Part shown: one piece after another, positions 55,127 to 63,978 of the stretch
How positions within the stretch are numbered: the first letter of the stretch is position 1
Layout: the number at the start of each line of letters is the position of its first letter
Assembly: GCF_000312105.1 (NCBI RefSeq)
Contig: NZ_HE978636.1
Coordinates: 6,213-70,212, forward strand
Direction of reading: 5' to 3'
DNA: 64,000 nucleotides
Source: Aeromicrobium massiliense JC14
GTDB lineage: Bacteria > Actinomycetota > Actinomycetes > Propionibacteriales > Nocardioidaceae
Position numbers and translations under genes: made by a program
The notes under the pieces: generated by a model
Seen by the model: only the letters and a program-made list of their open reading frames with translations
Databases searched by the model: none
Told to the model about the DNA's origin: nothing

Positions 55127-55723
55127 ATGAGACTCGTCCTCGCCTCCCAGTCCCCCGCCCGCCTGGCCACCCTGCGCGCCGCCGGCCTCGATCCCGAGGT
55201 CGTCGTGTCCGGGGTCGACGAGACGCAGGTGACGTCCACCGACCCGGCCAACCTCGCCGCGGCCCTGGCGCAGCTCAAGTGCCGCGCGGTCGCCGAACGG
55301 GTCGAGGGCGACGCCCTGGTCGTCGGCTGCGACTCCGTGCTCGCCTTCGAGGGCGAGATCCTCGGCAAGCCGGCCGACGCCGCCGACGCGACCGCCCGCT
55401 GGCGTCGCATGCGCGGACGCTCGGGTGTCCTGCACACGGGGCACTGCGTGCGTCGCGGCGACGAGGAGTTCCTCGACTCCGCGTCCACCGTCGTCCACTT
55501 CGCCGACGTCACGGACGCCGAGATCGCCGCCTACGTCGCGACCGGCGAGCCGCTGCACGTCGCCGGCGCGTTCACGCTGGACGGGTACGGCGGCGCGTTC
55601 GTGCGCGGCATCGAGGGCGACCCGCACAACGTCGTGGGCATCTCGCTGCCATTGCTGCGGCTGCTCGTCGCGGACGTCGGCGTCGAGTGGACGAGCCTGT
55701 GGTCCGCCCGCGACGAGGCGTAG
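55127..55723 (+). CDS. maf: Maf family nucleotide pyrophosphatase
   Basis: A 198-residue Maf protein, which hydrolyses nucleoside triphosphates such as dTTP/UTP and modified nucleotides. LVLASQSPARLATLRAAGLD is the N-terminal signature, VVGCDSVLAFEGEILGKP carries the catalytic Asp, and GAFTLDGYGGAFVRGIEGD with NVVGISLPLL are conserved. Position between the carboxylase subunits matches Rv3282. Confidence 0.93.
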   Translation: MRLVLASQSPARLATLRAAGLDPEVVVSGVDETQVTSTDPANLAAALAQLKCRAVAERVEGDALVVGCDSVLAFEGEILGKPADAADATARWRRMRGRSGVLHTGHCVRRGDEEFLDSASTVVHFADVTDAEIAAYVATGEPLHVAGAFTLDGYGGAFVRGIEGDPHNVVGISLPLLRLLVADVGVEWTSLWSARDEA

Positions 55724-55729
55724 CCGCGC

Positions 55730-56665
55730 TCAGGCCTTGAGCCGCTCCAGGAAGCTGCGCACGTGGCTGTCGAGGTTGGACGACGTGGAGCGCAGGCTCT
55801 CGTCGTCGTGCCCGGCGATGCGCGAGTCCAGCGCGTCCACGCTGCCCCGCACGCCCTCGATCGAGGCCACGATCGCGTCCAGGGCCGCCGAGACTGCCTC
55901 GATCGCGCCCTGCGACGAGCCTAGCTGCTGCTCGACGCGGCGCGACGCGGCGTTCGTCTCCTCGGCCAGGCGCTTGACCTCGTCGGCGACGACGGCGAAG
56001 CCCTTGCCGGCCGCTCCGGCGCGCGCCGCCTCGATCGAGGCGTTCAGGGCGAGCAGCTTCGTCTGGTCCGAGACGTTGCTGATCAGGCCCACCACCTGGC
56101 CGATGACCTGCGACGACTCGGTCAGGTGCTCGACCGAGGCGCCCGCGCTCACCGCGTCCTCCTGCAGGGCGGTGACGTCGCGCAGCATCTCGCCGGCGGT
56201 CTGCGTCATGTCCGACGCCGCGACGTCGACGCGCTGCGAGCTGGACAGGATCTCGCGCTCGAACTCCAGCACGTCGCTCGCACGCTGACGGGCGAACGCG
56301 GCGATGCGGCGCTCGCTCTCGGCCAGCGACTCGCGCGCGGTGTTGATGGTCGTCGCGTGCACGCGGAACGCGCCCGGCAGTCCGCGCAGCAGCAGCCGGC
56401 GCTCGTGCCGCCCGGCCGTCGCGGCGGACAGGGACGCGCTGGCCTCGCGGACGAAGCCGTCGGTGACGTCGATCATCCGGTTCACGTCGCGGCGCACCGT
56501 CGGGGTGTCGACGCCGTCGACCTCCGGCAGCGGGCCGACCCGCTGCTCCAGGTCGCCCCGGCTCGTCGCTGCGGCCACCCGGCCGAGCTCGGCCACGACC
56601 TGGCGCAGTGCCGCGTTCTCGGCCTCCAGCGCCTGCACGGCCTGGCTCCGTCGTCCGATCCTCAT
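55730..56665 (-). CDS. Soluble methyl-accepting chemotaxis-type signalling protein
   Basis: A 311-residue protein with no membrane helix. The N-terminal part is coiled coil ([20 protein letters not shown]) with a short linker. The C-terminal part is an MCP signalling hairpin: the tip reads [20 protein letters not shown], then [20 protein letters not shown]. It overlaps the PAS-domain gene upstream (ATGA), so the two are coupled and may form a split Aer-like sensor. No cheA, cheW or cheY is in the window. The MCP might instead act on a non-chemotaxis partner. Confidence 0.88.
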   Translation of the reverse strand: MRIGRRSQAVQALEAENAALRQVVAELGRVAAATSRGDLEQRVGPLPEVDGVDTPTVRRDVNRMIDVTDGFVREASASLSAATAGRHERRLLLRGLPGAFRVHATTINTARESLAESERRIAAFARQRASDVLEFEREILSSSQRVDVAASDMTQTAGEMLRDVTALQEDAVSAGASVEHLTESSQVIGQVVGLISNVSDQTKLLALNASIEAARAGAAGKGFAVVADEVKRLAEETNAASRRVEQQLGSSQGAIEAVSAALDAIVASIEGVRGSVDALDSRIAGHDDESLRSTSSNLDSHVRSFLERLKA

Positions 56666-57192
56666 GCGCTCGCCTCCAGGCTCCACACCCACGCGTCGTA
56701 GTCGGTCCCCTGCTCGCGCAGCTGCTCGTCGAGCCACGCACGGGACGCCTCGGCGGCCGCGGGCCCCGAGAGGCCGGCCTCCTGCGTCCGCATCGCGGCG
56801 TACAGCTCCTCGACCGGCCGCAGCGCCGAGCGGCGCGGTGCGCGACGCATCGAGTGGTACCCCGTGATCGCGCCGGTCCGGTCGAACGTCGGGGTCACGT
56901 GGGCGAAGACCCAGTACGCACCGCCGTCGTGGGCGAGGTTCTTCACGTAGGCGAAGATCTCCTGGCCCGCCTGCACCCGCTCCCACAGCAGCCCGAACAC
57001 GCCGCGGGGCATGTCGGGGTGCCGGATGAGGTTGTGCGCCTGCCCCACCGCGTCCTCCTCGGTCAGCGCGCTGAAGCGCAGGAAGACGTCGTTGGCGTAC
57101 GTGATGCGCCCTCGCAGGTCGGTCTTGGTGACGATCAGCTCCTCCTCCTGGAGGTGCCGCTCGGCGCCCGTGGGGGCGATCGTGGGAGTCAT
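56662..57192 (-). CDS. PAS-domain sensor protein (Aer-like PAS)
   Basis: A 176-residue soluble protein. Residues about 12-120 are a PAS domain of the Aer kind: [20 protein letters not shown], then [20 protein letters not shown] and GYHSMRRAP. In Aer this domain binds FAD and reports redox or oxygen status. Residues 125-176 are helical and Trp/Glu-rich. The ATG has GGAAGGA upstream. It overlaps the MCP gene start by four bases (ATGA). Confidence 0.87.
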   Translation of the reverse strand: MTPTIAPTGAERHLQEEELIVTKTDLRGRITYANDVFLRFSALTEEDAVGQAHNLIRHPDMPRGVFGLLWERVQAGQEIFAYVKNLAHDGGAYWVFAHVTPTFDRTGAITGYHSMRRAPRRSALRPVEELYAAMRTQEAGLSGPAAAEASRAWLDEQLREQGTDYDAWVWSLEASA

Positions 57193-57278
57193 GGTTCCTT
57201 CCGGGCGCGGACAGGGCTGGGTCGTTCCCATCGGCAACCGGGCGCCCCACCTGACCAGGAGTGACCTGGCCCACAGGC

Positions 57279-58445
57279 TCACTCCACGGGCAGGCCGAGC
57301 CCCCGGGCGATGAGCATGCGCTGCACCTCGGACGTGCCCTCGCCGATCTCGAGGATCTTGGCGTCGCGGTAGAAGCGCGCGACCGGGTACTCCTCCATGA
57401 AGCCGTAGCCGCCGAAGACCTGCGTCGCGATGCGGGTCGCGGTGACCGCCGCCTCGGACGTGTAGAGCTTGGCGATGGAGGCGGCCTGCTTGAGCTCCTT
57501 GACCGGTGCTCCGGCGTCCTTCATGGCCGCGGCCCGGTAGGTCATCGTGCGGCCCACCTCGGCCATGACGGCCAGGTCGGCGACCTGGAAGGCGACGCCC
57601 TGCTTGGCCCCGATCGGCTTGCCGAACGTGGTGCGCTGGCCGGCGTACTCGACGCAGAGGTCGAGGCAGGCCTGGACGCAGCCCACGGCGAGCGCCGCGA
57701 TCGCGATGCGTCCGTCGTCGAGCGTGGCCAGGAACTGCGCGTACCCCCGGCCGCGGTCGCCGAGCAGGTGGTCGGCCGGCACGCGGACGTCCTGCAGCGT
57801 GAGCGGGTGGGTGTCGGAGATGTGCCAGCCGAGCTTGTCGTACGGCGCCTCGGCGGTGAACCCGGGCGTGCCGGCCGGCACCATGATCGCGCTGATCTCC
57901 GGCCGGCCGCGGTCGTCCGTGCCGGTGCGCGCGGTGACCGTGACGAGCGAGGTGATCTCGCTGCCGGAGTTGGTGATGAACTGCTTGGCGCCGTTCACCA
58001 CCCACGCGTCGCCGTCCAGCTCGGCGCGGGTGCGCGTGGCGCCGGCGTCCGAGCCCGCGCCCGGCTCGGTGAGGCCGAACCCGGCCAGCCGCCGGCCGGC
58101 GACGAGGTCGGGCAGCCAGCGCTGCTTCTGCTCCTCGGTGCCGAAGGTCAGGATCGGGTTGATGCCCAGGCCGACGCCGGCCTCGAGCGTGATGCCGATC
58201 GACTGGTCGACCCGGCCGAGCTCCTCGATCGCGACGCACAGGCTGGTGAAGTCGCCGCCGGACCCGCCGAGCTCCTCGGGCGCGGTGAGCCCGAACAGCC
58301 CCATGTCGCCCATCTTCTGGACGACGTCGACCGGGAAGTGGTGCGCCTTGTCCCACGCGGCGACGTGCGGCGCGACCTCGCCCTCGGCGAAGTCGCGGAC
58401 GGCGTGACGGAAGGCCTGGTGCTCGGCGGACAGCTCGAAGGACAT
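57279..58445 (-). CDS. Acyl-CoA dehydrogenase
   Basis: A 388-residue flavin acyl-CoA dehydrogenase. [18 protein letters not shown] and [18 protein letters not shown] are FAD/substrate loops, and the region of the catalytic base reads [33 protein letters not shown] is typical of branched-chain or short-chain members. The specific substrate cannot be assigned. A palindromic operator, GGTTAACGCACGTTAACC, covers its -10 element, so it is under repressor control, probably by a TetR-type protein encoded elsewhere. Confidence 0.92.
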   Translation of the reverse strand: MSFELSAEHQAFRHAVRDFAEGEVAPHVAAWDKAHHFPVDVVQKMGDMGLFGLTAPEELGGSGGDFTSLCVAIEELGRVDQSIGITLEAGVGLGINPILTFGTEEQKQRWLPDLVAGRRLAGFGLTEPGAGSDAGATRTRAELDGDAWVVNGAKQFITNSGSEITSLVTVTARTGTDDRGRPEISAIMVPAGTPGFTAEAPYDKLGWHISDTHPLTLQDVRVPADHLLGDRGRGYAQFLATLDDGRIAIAALAVGCVQACLDLCVEYAGQRTTFGKPIGAKQGVAFQVADLAVMAEVGRTMTYRAAAMKDAGAPVKELKQAASIAKLYTSEAAVTATRIATQVFGGYGFMEEYPVARFYRDAKILEIGEGTSEVQRMLIARGLGLPVE

Positions 58446-58451
58446 GCCCGC

Positions 58452-58457
58452 AGGTTA
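58452..58457 (-). promoter_or_regulatory. -10 element of the acyl-CoA dehydrogenase
   Basis: TAACCT on the minus strand, six bases before the ATG at 58445; predicts a leaderless mRNA. It lies under the operator at 58453-58470. Confidence 0.5.
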
Positions 58458-58470
58458 ACGCACGTTAACC
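58453..58470. promoter_or_regulatory. Operator palindrome upstream of the acyl-CoA dehydrogenase
   Basis: GGTTAACGCACGTTAACC: perfect eight-base arms around CA. It overlaps the -10 TAACCT of the dehydrogenase gene. This AT-containing palindrome stands out in a very GC-rich region. The binding protein is not encoded next door. Confidence 0.65.
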
Positions 58471-58497
58471 GGCCGCGGAAGGCGGCCGGGTTACCTA

Positions 58498-58505
58498 CCT
58501 CACAC
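58498..58505 (+). promoter_or_regulatory. CCTCACAC motif upstream of accA
   Basis: CCTCACAC ends 22 bases before the TAGACT -10 of accA, nearly the same spacing as in the accD promoter. Confidence 0.3.
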
Positions 58506-58527
58506 GGTGCCCCGGAAGGGCCGGGCC

Positions 58528-58533
58528 TAGACT
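58528..58533 (+). promoter_or_regulatory. -10 element of accA
   Basis: TAGACT, 31 bases before the GTG at 58565. Unlike accD, accA has a leader of about 25 bases with a strong ribosome site. Confidence 0.45.
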
Positions 58534-58564
58534 CGGGACGCCTGTCGACACCGAGGAGATTTCC

Positions 58565-60340
58565 GTGAGCAAGCCGCTGTCCAAGGTCCTGATCGCGAAC
58601 CGCGGCGAGATCGCCGTCCGGGTCGTCCGCGCCTGCAAGGACGCCGGCATCGCGAGCGTGGCGGTGTACGCCGAGCCCGACCGCGACGCGCAGTTCGTCC
58701 GGCTCGCCGACGAGGCCTATTCGCTCGAGGGCGCGACCCCGGCCGACTCCTACCTGTCGATCGAGAAGATCATCGCCGTCGCCCAGCGCAGCGGCGCCGA
58801 CAGCGTCCACCCCGGCTACGGCTTCCTGGCCGAGAACGCCGACTTCGCCCAGGCCGTCCTGGACGCCGGGCTCATCTGGATCGGCCCCCCGCCGGCGGCC
58901 ATCGACGCCCTGGGCGACAAGGCCAAGGCCAAGCAGATCGCGCAGAAGGCGAACGCTCCGCTGGCGCCCGGCACCAAGGAGCCGGTCAAGGACGCCGACG
59001 AGGTCATCGCCTTCGCCGACGAGGTCGGCCTGCCGATCGCCATCAAGGCCGTCTTCGGCGGCGGCGGGCGCGGCCTCAAGGTCGCCCGCACCCGCGAGGA
59101 GATCCCGGAGCTGTACGAGTCGGCGGTCCGCGAGGCCGTGTCCGCGTTCGGCCGCGGCGAGTGCCTGGTCGAGAAGTTCCTCGACAAGCCGCGCCACGTC
59201 GAGACCCAGTGCCTGGCCGACAGCCACGGCAACGTCGTCGTGGTCTCCACCCGTGACTGCTCGCTGCAGCGCCGGCACCAGAAGCTCGTCGAGGAGGCGC
59301 CCGCGCCGTTCCTGAGCGACGACCAGCTCGAGCGTCTCTACGCCTCGTCCAAGGCCATCCTCAAGGAGGCCGGCTACGTCGGCGCCGGCACGTGCGAGTT
59401 CCTGGTGGCCCGCGACGGCACGATCAGCTTCCTGGAGGTCAACACCCGCCTGCAGGTCGAGCACCCGGTCTCCGAGGAGGTCACCGGCCTGGACCTCGTG
59501 CGCGAGATGTTCCGCATCGCCGCCGGCGAGGAGCTCGGCTACGACGACCCCGAGATCCGCGGCCACTCGATCGAGTACCGGATCAACGCCGAGGACGGCG
59601 GCCGCGGCTTCCTGCCCGCGCCCGGCACGCTGACCCGCTGGAACCCGCCGTCGGGCCCCGGCGTCCGCGTCGACGGCGGCTACACCGAGGGCGAGACGAT
59701 CCCCGGCTCCTTCGACTCCCTCGTGGCCAAGCTCATCGTCACCGGCGCCACCCGCGAGCAGGCGCTCGAGCGCTCGCGCCGCGCGCTGGCCGAGTTCGAG
59801 GTCGACGGCATGCCCACCGTCATCCCGTTCCACCGCTCGGTCATCGAGGACCCGGCGTACACCGCCGAGGACGGCTCGTTCGACGTCTACACGACCTGGA
59901 TCGAGACCGACTACGACAACCAGATCGAGCCGTACTCCGGTGCCGCCGCCGAGGGCGAGGACGCCGGCGAGCGCGAGCGCGTGACCGTCGAGGTCGCCGG
60001 CAAGCGCGTCGAGGTCGTCCTGCCCGCCGGGCTCGGGGCCAGCGCGGCGCCCGCCGCCGGCGCCAAGAAGGCCAAGCGCAAGGCCGGCGGCAGCGCGGGC
60101 GCGGCCGCCAGCGGCGACTCGCTCACCTCGCCCATGCAGGGCACCGTCGTGAAGATCGCCGTCGAGGAGGGCCAGACCGTCGCCGAGGGCGACCTGGTCG
60201 TCGTCATCGAGGCGATGAAGATGGAGCAGCCGCTCAACGCCCACAAGGCCGGTGTCGTCACCGGCCTCAGCGCCGAGATCGGCGCGACGCTGGGCGCCGG
60301 CGCGGTGGTCGCCGACATCTTGGACGCCGACCCGGCCTGA
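58565..60340 (+). CDS. accA: Biotin-dependent acyl-CoA carboxylase alpha subunit (BC + BCCP)
   Basis: A 591-residue AccA3-like protein. Biotin carboxylase domain (about 5-450): [27 protein letters not shown], the Gly-rich ATP loop [37 protein letters not shown] domain at the C-terminus with biotinyl K552 in EAMKMEQ. An Ala/Lys/Gly linker (about 495-520) joins them. The GTG has GAGGAG six bases upstream. With AccD and AccE it forms acetyl/propionyl-CoA carboxylase, biotinylated by BirA. Confidence 0.97.
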   Translation: MSKPLSKVLIANRGEIAVRVVRACKDAGIASVAVYAEPDRDAQFVRLADEAYSLEGATPADSYLSIEKIIAVAQRSGADSVHPGYGFLAENADFAQAVLDAGLIWIGPPPAAIDALGDKAKAKQIAQKANAPLAPGTKEPVKDADEVIAFADEVGLPIAIKAVFGGGGRGLKVARTREEIPELYESAVREAVSAFGRGECLVEKFLDKPRHVETQCLADSHGNVVVVSTRDCSLQRRHQKLVEEAPAPFLSDDQLERLYASSKAILKEAGYVGAGTCEFLVARDGTISFLEVNTRLQVEHPVSEEVTGLDLVREMFRIAAGEELGYDDPEIRGHSIEYRINAEDGGRGFLPAPGTLTRWNPPSGPGVRVDGGYTEGETIPGSFDSLVAKLIVTGATREQALERSRRALAEFEVDGMPTVIPFHRSVIEDPAYTAEDGSFDVYTTWIETDYDNQIEPYSGAAAEGEDAGERERVTVEVAGKRVEVVLPAGLGASAAPAAGAKKAKRKAGGSAGAAASGDSLTSPMQGTVVKIAVEEGQTVAEGDLVVVIEAMKMEQPLNAHKAGVVTGLSAEIGATLGAGAVVADILDADPA

Positions 60341-60346
60341 CCCGGC

Positions 60347-60388
60347 ACGCACGAAGGGCCCCCGACCGCGCGGTCGGGGGCCCTTCGT
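60347..60388. terminator. Strong convergent terminator after accA
   Basis: ACGAAGGGCCCCCGACCG (60351-60368) and CGGTCGGGGGCCCTTCGT (60371-60388) pair perfectly across CG, a 38-base palindrome. ACGCACGA (60347-60354) starts six bases after the stop, as in two other terminators here. It lies between converging genes. Confidence 0.8.
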
Positions 60389-60398
60389 CGTCCGCAGG

Positions 60399-60767
60399 TC
60401 AGACGCGCTGCGGCGCCTGGTCGTCGATCTCGCCGTACGCGATGCCGGCCGCCCAGACCACGAGCGTGACGCCGACCCAGGTGCCCCAGCCCTCGATCTC
60501 GAAGCCCTGGTGGGACGACACCCAGTCGGTCAGCAGCAGCGCGACGAAGGTCAGCAGCAGACCGCCGGGGACGGTGTAGGCGCGCACGTACGGCACCCGC
60601 CAGCGGCGCACGGCGTAGCGCATCCCGGCCCACAGCGCGGTGAACAGCACCACGGCCAGCACGAACCCGCCCAGGCTCATCGAGACGCCGAACAGCCACG
60701 CGGCCAGGCCCAGCGACAGGGCGTTGACCACGGCGGACACGAGGACGGAGGTCAGCAGCGGGCGCAC
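60399..60767 (-). CDS. Small four-helix membrane protein
   Basis: A 122-residue protein with four hydrophobic helices, starting VRPLLTSVLVSAVVNALSLG (initiator as Met). The pattern (short loops, RYAVRRWRVPYVRAYTVPGG in the middle) resembles holin- or GtrA-like small membrane proteins, but no family is certain. I chose the GTG at 60767 because GATACT lies six bases upstream; an in-frame start at 60803 is possible. It is convergent with accA. Confidence 0.65.
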   Translation of the reverse strand: MRPLLTSVLVSAVVNALSLGLAAWLFGVSMSLGGFVLAVVLFTALWAGMRYAVRRWRVPYVRAYTVPGGLLLTFVALLLTDWVSSHQGFEIEGWGTWVGVTLVVWAAGIAYGEIDDQAPQRV

Positions 60768-60810
60768 CCGAGCAGTATCCCAGAGGCCCGCCGGGCCCGT
60801 CACCGTCGGA

Positions 60811-63800
60811 TCAGGCGAAGCCGAACCAGGTCGACTTCAGCCCGAGGCCGAAGCGGACCTTGTCACCGGTGAGGGTCGCGCTGCCCTTGGTGCCGGTCAG
60901 GACGACCGTGGTCGCGCGTCCGCCCCACGTGCCGCCACCGACGCGCTTGGTCACCTGCACGGTGCGCAGGGTGCCGATCGACGGGGCCAGCTTCTCCAGC
61001 GCGGTGCGCTGCACGGTCGCCCGCCACGTGTTGTTTGGGTTCGTGCTCCAGGCGTCGTACTTGTCGTCCTGGTTGCGCAGGTACGGCATCGAGCCGTCCG
61101 CCTGGCGACCGCCCGTGGACGAGGAGAACTGGGTCAGCGCCGGAGAGCCCTGGTAGGCCAGGAACTGGGCCGCCGTGGCGTTCACCGCGTTCTGGCCGCG
61201 CTCGGTCTCGGCCGACAGGCCGCCGTAGACCTGGCAGGACGTCGTGTCGCACAGGTCGTAGTAGCGCGACGCGCTCATCGAGCGCATGGCGTAGGTACGA
61301 GCCGCGACCGCCTGGGCCCGCACCGCGTTGCCGTGCCAGCTCGTGGGCATCTCGGCCGGCACCACGCCGAGCAGGTACTGCTCGAGGGTCAGGACGTTCA
61401 CGGTGCGGCGTGACGTGGAGGACGCGATGCCCGAGCGCATCGCGCCCCGGTACGCCTTCTCCGCGCCGCCGGGCAGGACGAGCGTCACCGTGCCGTCGGT
61501 GGAGTAGAGCTGCACGTGACCGGACATGCCGGTGCGCTGGTTCGTCCACGACCCGGTGGCCGTCTTGCGCTGCAGCGTCGTGGTGGCCGCGCCGTCGCGC
61601 AGCAGCCGGAACTCGGCCTGCCCGGTCGGCAGCGTGGAGACCGCGCCGCCCACCGACAGGCGCAGGCCGGACTCGGCCTTGACCCGGACGTCCGAGGTGG
61701 TGTCGGCCTCGATCCGCACGCGGACGTCGACACGACGGCTCGCCAGGCTCGTGCCCGGGTAGTAGTACGCCAGGATCTGCTGCCAGGTCTGGCCGTGGTT
61801 CTTGGCCGCGTTGTAGGCCCCGTACTGGCTCATGCCGATGCCGTGGCCGAAGCCGCGGCCGCTGAAGGCGACCGTGGTTCCACTGACCGTGACCTTGTTC
61901 GACGTCGCCGCCGGGGTCGCCGGGGTCGACGGGGCCGGCGCGGGCGCGGGCGTCGAGGTGTTGACCGGGGCGACGGCCGGCCGGGGCGCACCGGCCGTGG
62001 GCCGCGGCCAGCCGCGGCTCAGCGACGGACCCGAACGGCTCTTGAGCCGCTTGCCGCGCTTGTCGTAGGCCCGAGCCGTGCCGCTGCGCAGGTCGACGTC
62101 GATGCGTCCCTTGGAGAACGTGACCCGGTACGTCTTGGACGAGAGCTTGCGCAGCGACCCGCGGGGGTAGCCGAGCGCGCCACGGGTCTCCTTGAGCGAG
62201 CGGTACAGCTTCTCGGCCGTGCCCCAGACCGCGTACGCGGACGAGCGCGACGTGCGCTGGTAGATCGTGCCGCCCTCGAAGCGCTGGTAGCGCCCGGACT
62301 TGGACATCACCTTGGAGCGCGGGAAGCCCAGCACGCCGGCGTCGCGGCCCAGGCCGGCGTAGCGCTGCAGGATCTTGCCCTCGACCAGGCGGGTGCCGCG
62401 ACCGCTCTTGGAGTAGATGTCGGCCTTCATGAAGATCGTGCGGTAGCCGCCGCCGACCTGCGACTCGCCGTAGAACACCGTGCCGGTCCGGCCGGCGCCC
62501 AGGCGCGCGGCGTAGCGCTTGACGGCCGTGTTGTAGCCGGCGACGTAGCCCGCGACGCGGTCCCGCAGCCCGCCGGACTGGGTCAGCCAGGCGTAGCCGT
62601 AGCGCCCCGGGCAGGCGGTGGCCTTGACGTCGCGGTGGCCCATGATCCGCTGGTACTTGCGGCCGCCGATGCTGACGGTGCCCTTCGCCGGGATGTAGTG
62701 GGTGGCCATGCGCCAGCCGATGATCTTGACGACCGCGTTCTTCAGCGGCTCGGTCAGCGCGGCGGTGTCGTAGTTGCCCATCATCGAGACGCCCACGGTG
62801 TACTGGTTGACCGCCGTGACGCCCGCGTGCGCGCCGCGCACCATCTTGGGCGTGCCACCGGCGCGGCCCTCGAAGATCTGGCCGTACTTGTCGACCAGGA
62901 AGTTGTAGCCGATGTCGCACCATCCCAGGGCGTCCATGTGGTACTTCTGCGCGCTGCGCACGATGCCGGCCGACTGCGCCTTCGTGTAGCTGTTCGAGCC
63001 GGCCGTGTGGTGGAGCACCACACCGAGCGTCCGGGTGGCCACGGTCGGCGAGTCGCAGCGCTTGGCCGCCTTGGCGCCCCAGCGAGAGCGGGTGATGATC
63101 GCCGGCGGCGGGGTGAACGCCGGGCGCCCGTCGTAGTTCGCGGCGACGAGCTCGAGCGGCTCGGCGTCGACCGCGTCGGGGTCGTCCTCAGCCCCCTCGG
63201 GAAGCGCCGGCTCCTCGGGGACCACCGGGTCGGGCGCGACGACCGCGTCGGTGTCGCCCGGGTCGACCATGGCGACCGCGAGGTCCTGGGGCACGACACC
63301 GTTGCTGCTGCGGAAGCGGGCGGCCACGCCGTCGGAGTCGCCGACCCAGATGCCGTCGGTGCCCTCGGTCGCGGCGGTGCCGCCGGTCTCGACGTCGATG
63401 CTCTCCCACGCGCCCCAGGTGCCGTCCTGGCGGGTGCGGACGTCGACGACGACGTCCTCGGCACCACTGCCGCCGGCCCAGGTCACGCCGACCATCGAGA
63501 AGCCCTTGACGTCCTCACGGACGACCTCGGCCACGACGGGGCGGGACGCGCTCGCGCCCTGGGCAGCGGCCGGCTTGGCCGGGACCGGCACCGTGCGCAT
63601 GCGCGGCTCCTCGGCCGGCGCCGCCTCGACCGTGGCCTCCTCCTCGACGACCTCGGGCTCGGGCTCGGCGGCGGGCTCGGGAGCGGTGACGGCGGGCTCG
63701 GGATCGGCGGCGGGTGCCGGGTCCGCCTCCGGGGCCGCGGCGACGTGCGGCGTCGGCCGCTCGGCCGGGGCGACCGTCTCGCTCGGCGCCGGTGCCGACG

Positions 63801-63927
63801 GCTCGACCTGGGCGGGCACGTCACCGGCGACGGTGTCGTCCGGGGGGCTCGAGACGACCGCGACGCCCACGACGGCGAAGACGGCGGTGGTCACGGTCAG
63901 ACGACGGGCGAAGCGCCAGGCCTGCAT
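60811..63927 (-). CDS. Secreted PGRP amidase - LGFP - SpoIID/LytB fusion
   Basis: A 1038-residue exported protein. Signal peptide (about 1-28), then a long Pro/Glu/Ala-rich region to residue 120 and a beta-domain. A PGRP/amidase_2 domain (about 285-445) shows VVLHHTAGS, MMGNYD and MGHRDVKATACPG, giving the His/His/Cys zinc set. LGFP repeats (about 490-640, LGFPRSKV, LGYPRGSL) bind the wall. A SpoIID domain (about 685-1030) has SGRGFGHGIGMSQYGAYNAA and LEQYLLGVVPAEMPTSW. It may both cleave peptide cross-links and act on glycan strands. Start ATG has no strong ribosome site. Confidence 0.9.
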   Translation of the reverse strand: MQAWRFARRLTVTTAVFAVVGVAVVSSPPDDTVAGDVPAQVEPSAPAPSETVAPAERPTPHVAAAPEADPAPAADPEPAVTAPEPAAEPEPEVVEEEATVEAAPAEEPRMRTVPVPAKPAAAQGASASRPVVAEVVREDVKGFSMVGVTWAGGSGAEDVVVDVRTRQDGTWGAWESIDVETGGTAATEGTDGIWVGDSDGVAARFRSSNGVVPQDLAVAMVDPGDTDAVVAPDPVVPEEPALPEGAEDDPDAVDAEPLELVAANYDGRPAFTPPPAIITRSRWGAKAAKRCDSPTVATRTLGVVLHHTAGSNSYTKAQSAGIVRSAQKYHMDALGWCDIGYNFLVDKYGQIFEGRAGGTPKMVRGAHAGVTAVNQYTVGVSMMGNYDTAALTEPLKNAVVKIIGWRMATHYIPAKGTVSIGGRKYQRIMGHRDVKATACPGRYGYAWLTQSGGLRDRVAGYVAGYNTAVKRYAARLGAGRTGTVFYGESQVGGGYRTIFMKADIYSKSGRGTRLVEGKILQRYAGLGRDAGVLGFPRSKVMSKSGRYQRFEGGTIYQRTSRSSAYAVWGTAEKLYRSLKETRGALGYPRGSLRKLSSKTYRVTFSKGRIDVDLRSGTARAYDKRGKRLKSRSGPSLSRGWPRPTAGAPRPAVAPVNTSTPAPAPAPSTPATPAATSNKVTVSGTTVAFSGRGFGHGIGMSQYGAYNAAKNHGQTWQQILAYYYPGTSLASRRVDVRVRIEADTTSDVRVKAESGLRLSVGGAVSTLPTGQAEFRLLRDGAATTTLQRKTATGSWTNQRTGMSGHVQLYSTDGTVTLVLPGGAEKAYRGAMRSGIASSTSRRTVNVLTLEQYLLGVVPAEMPTSWHGNAVRAQAVAARTYAMRSMSASRYYDLCDTTSCQVYGGLSAETERGQNAVNATAAQFLAYQGSPALTQFSSSTGGRQADGSMPYLRNQDDKYDAWSTNPNNTWRATVQRTALEKLAPSIGTLRTVQVTKRVGGGTWGGRATTVVLTGTKGSATLTGDKVRFGLGLKSTWFGFA

Positions 63928-63950
63928 GGGGGAAGTCCAATCCTGGAGGG

Positions 63951-63978
63951 CATGCGACAGGTGTTGCTCATGTGACAG
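63951..63978 (-). promoter_or_regulatory. Direct repeat upstream of the wall hydrolase (possible MtrA site)
   Basis: On the plus strand CATGCGACAG (63951-63960) and CATGTGACAG (63969-63978) are direct repeats 18 bases apart, that is CTGTCGCATG and CTGTCACATG on the gene's strand. GTCACA is reported in mycobacterial MtrA sites, and MtrA controls wall hydrolases. The link is inference. Confidence 0.3.

Noticed and set aside
60811..63927. Evidence for endospore formation from the SpoIID domain
   Set aside because: SpoIID domains are widespread in non-sporulating actinobacteria; no other sporulation gene is present here.
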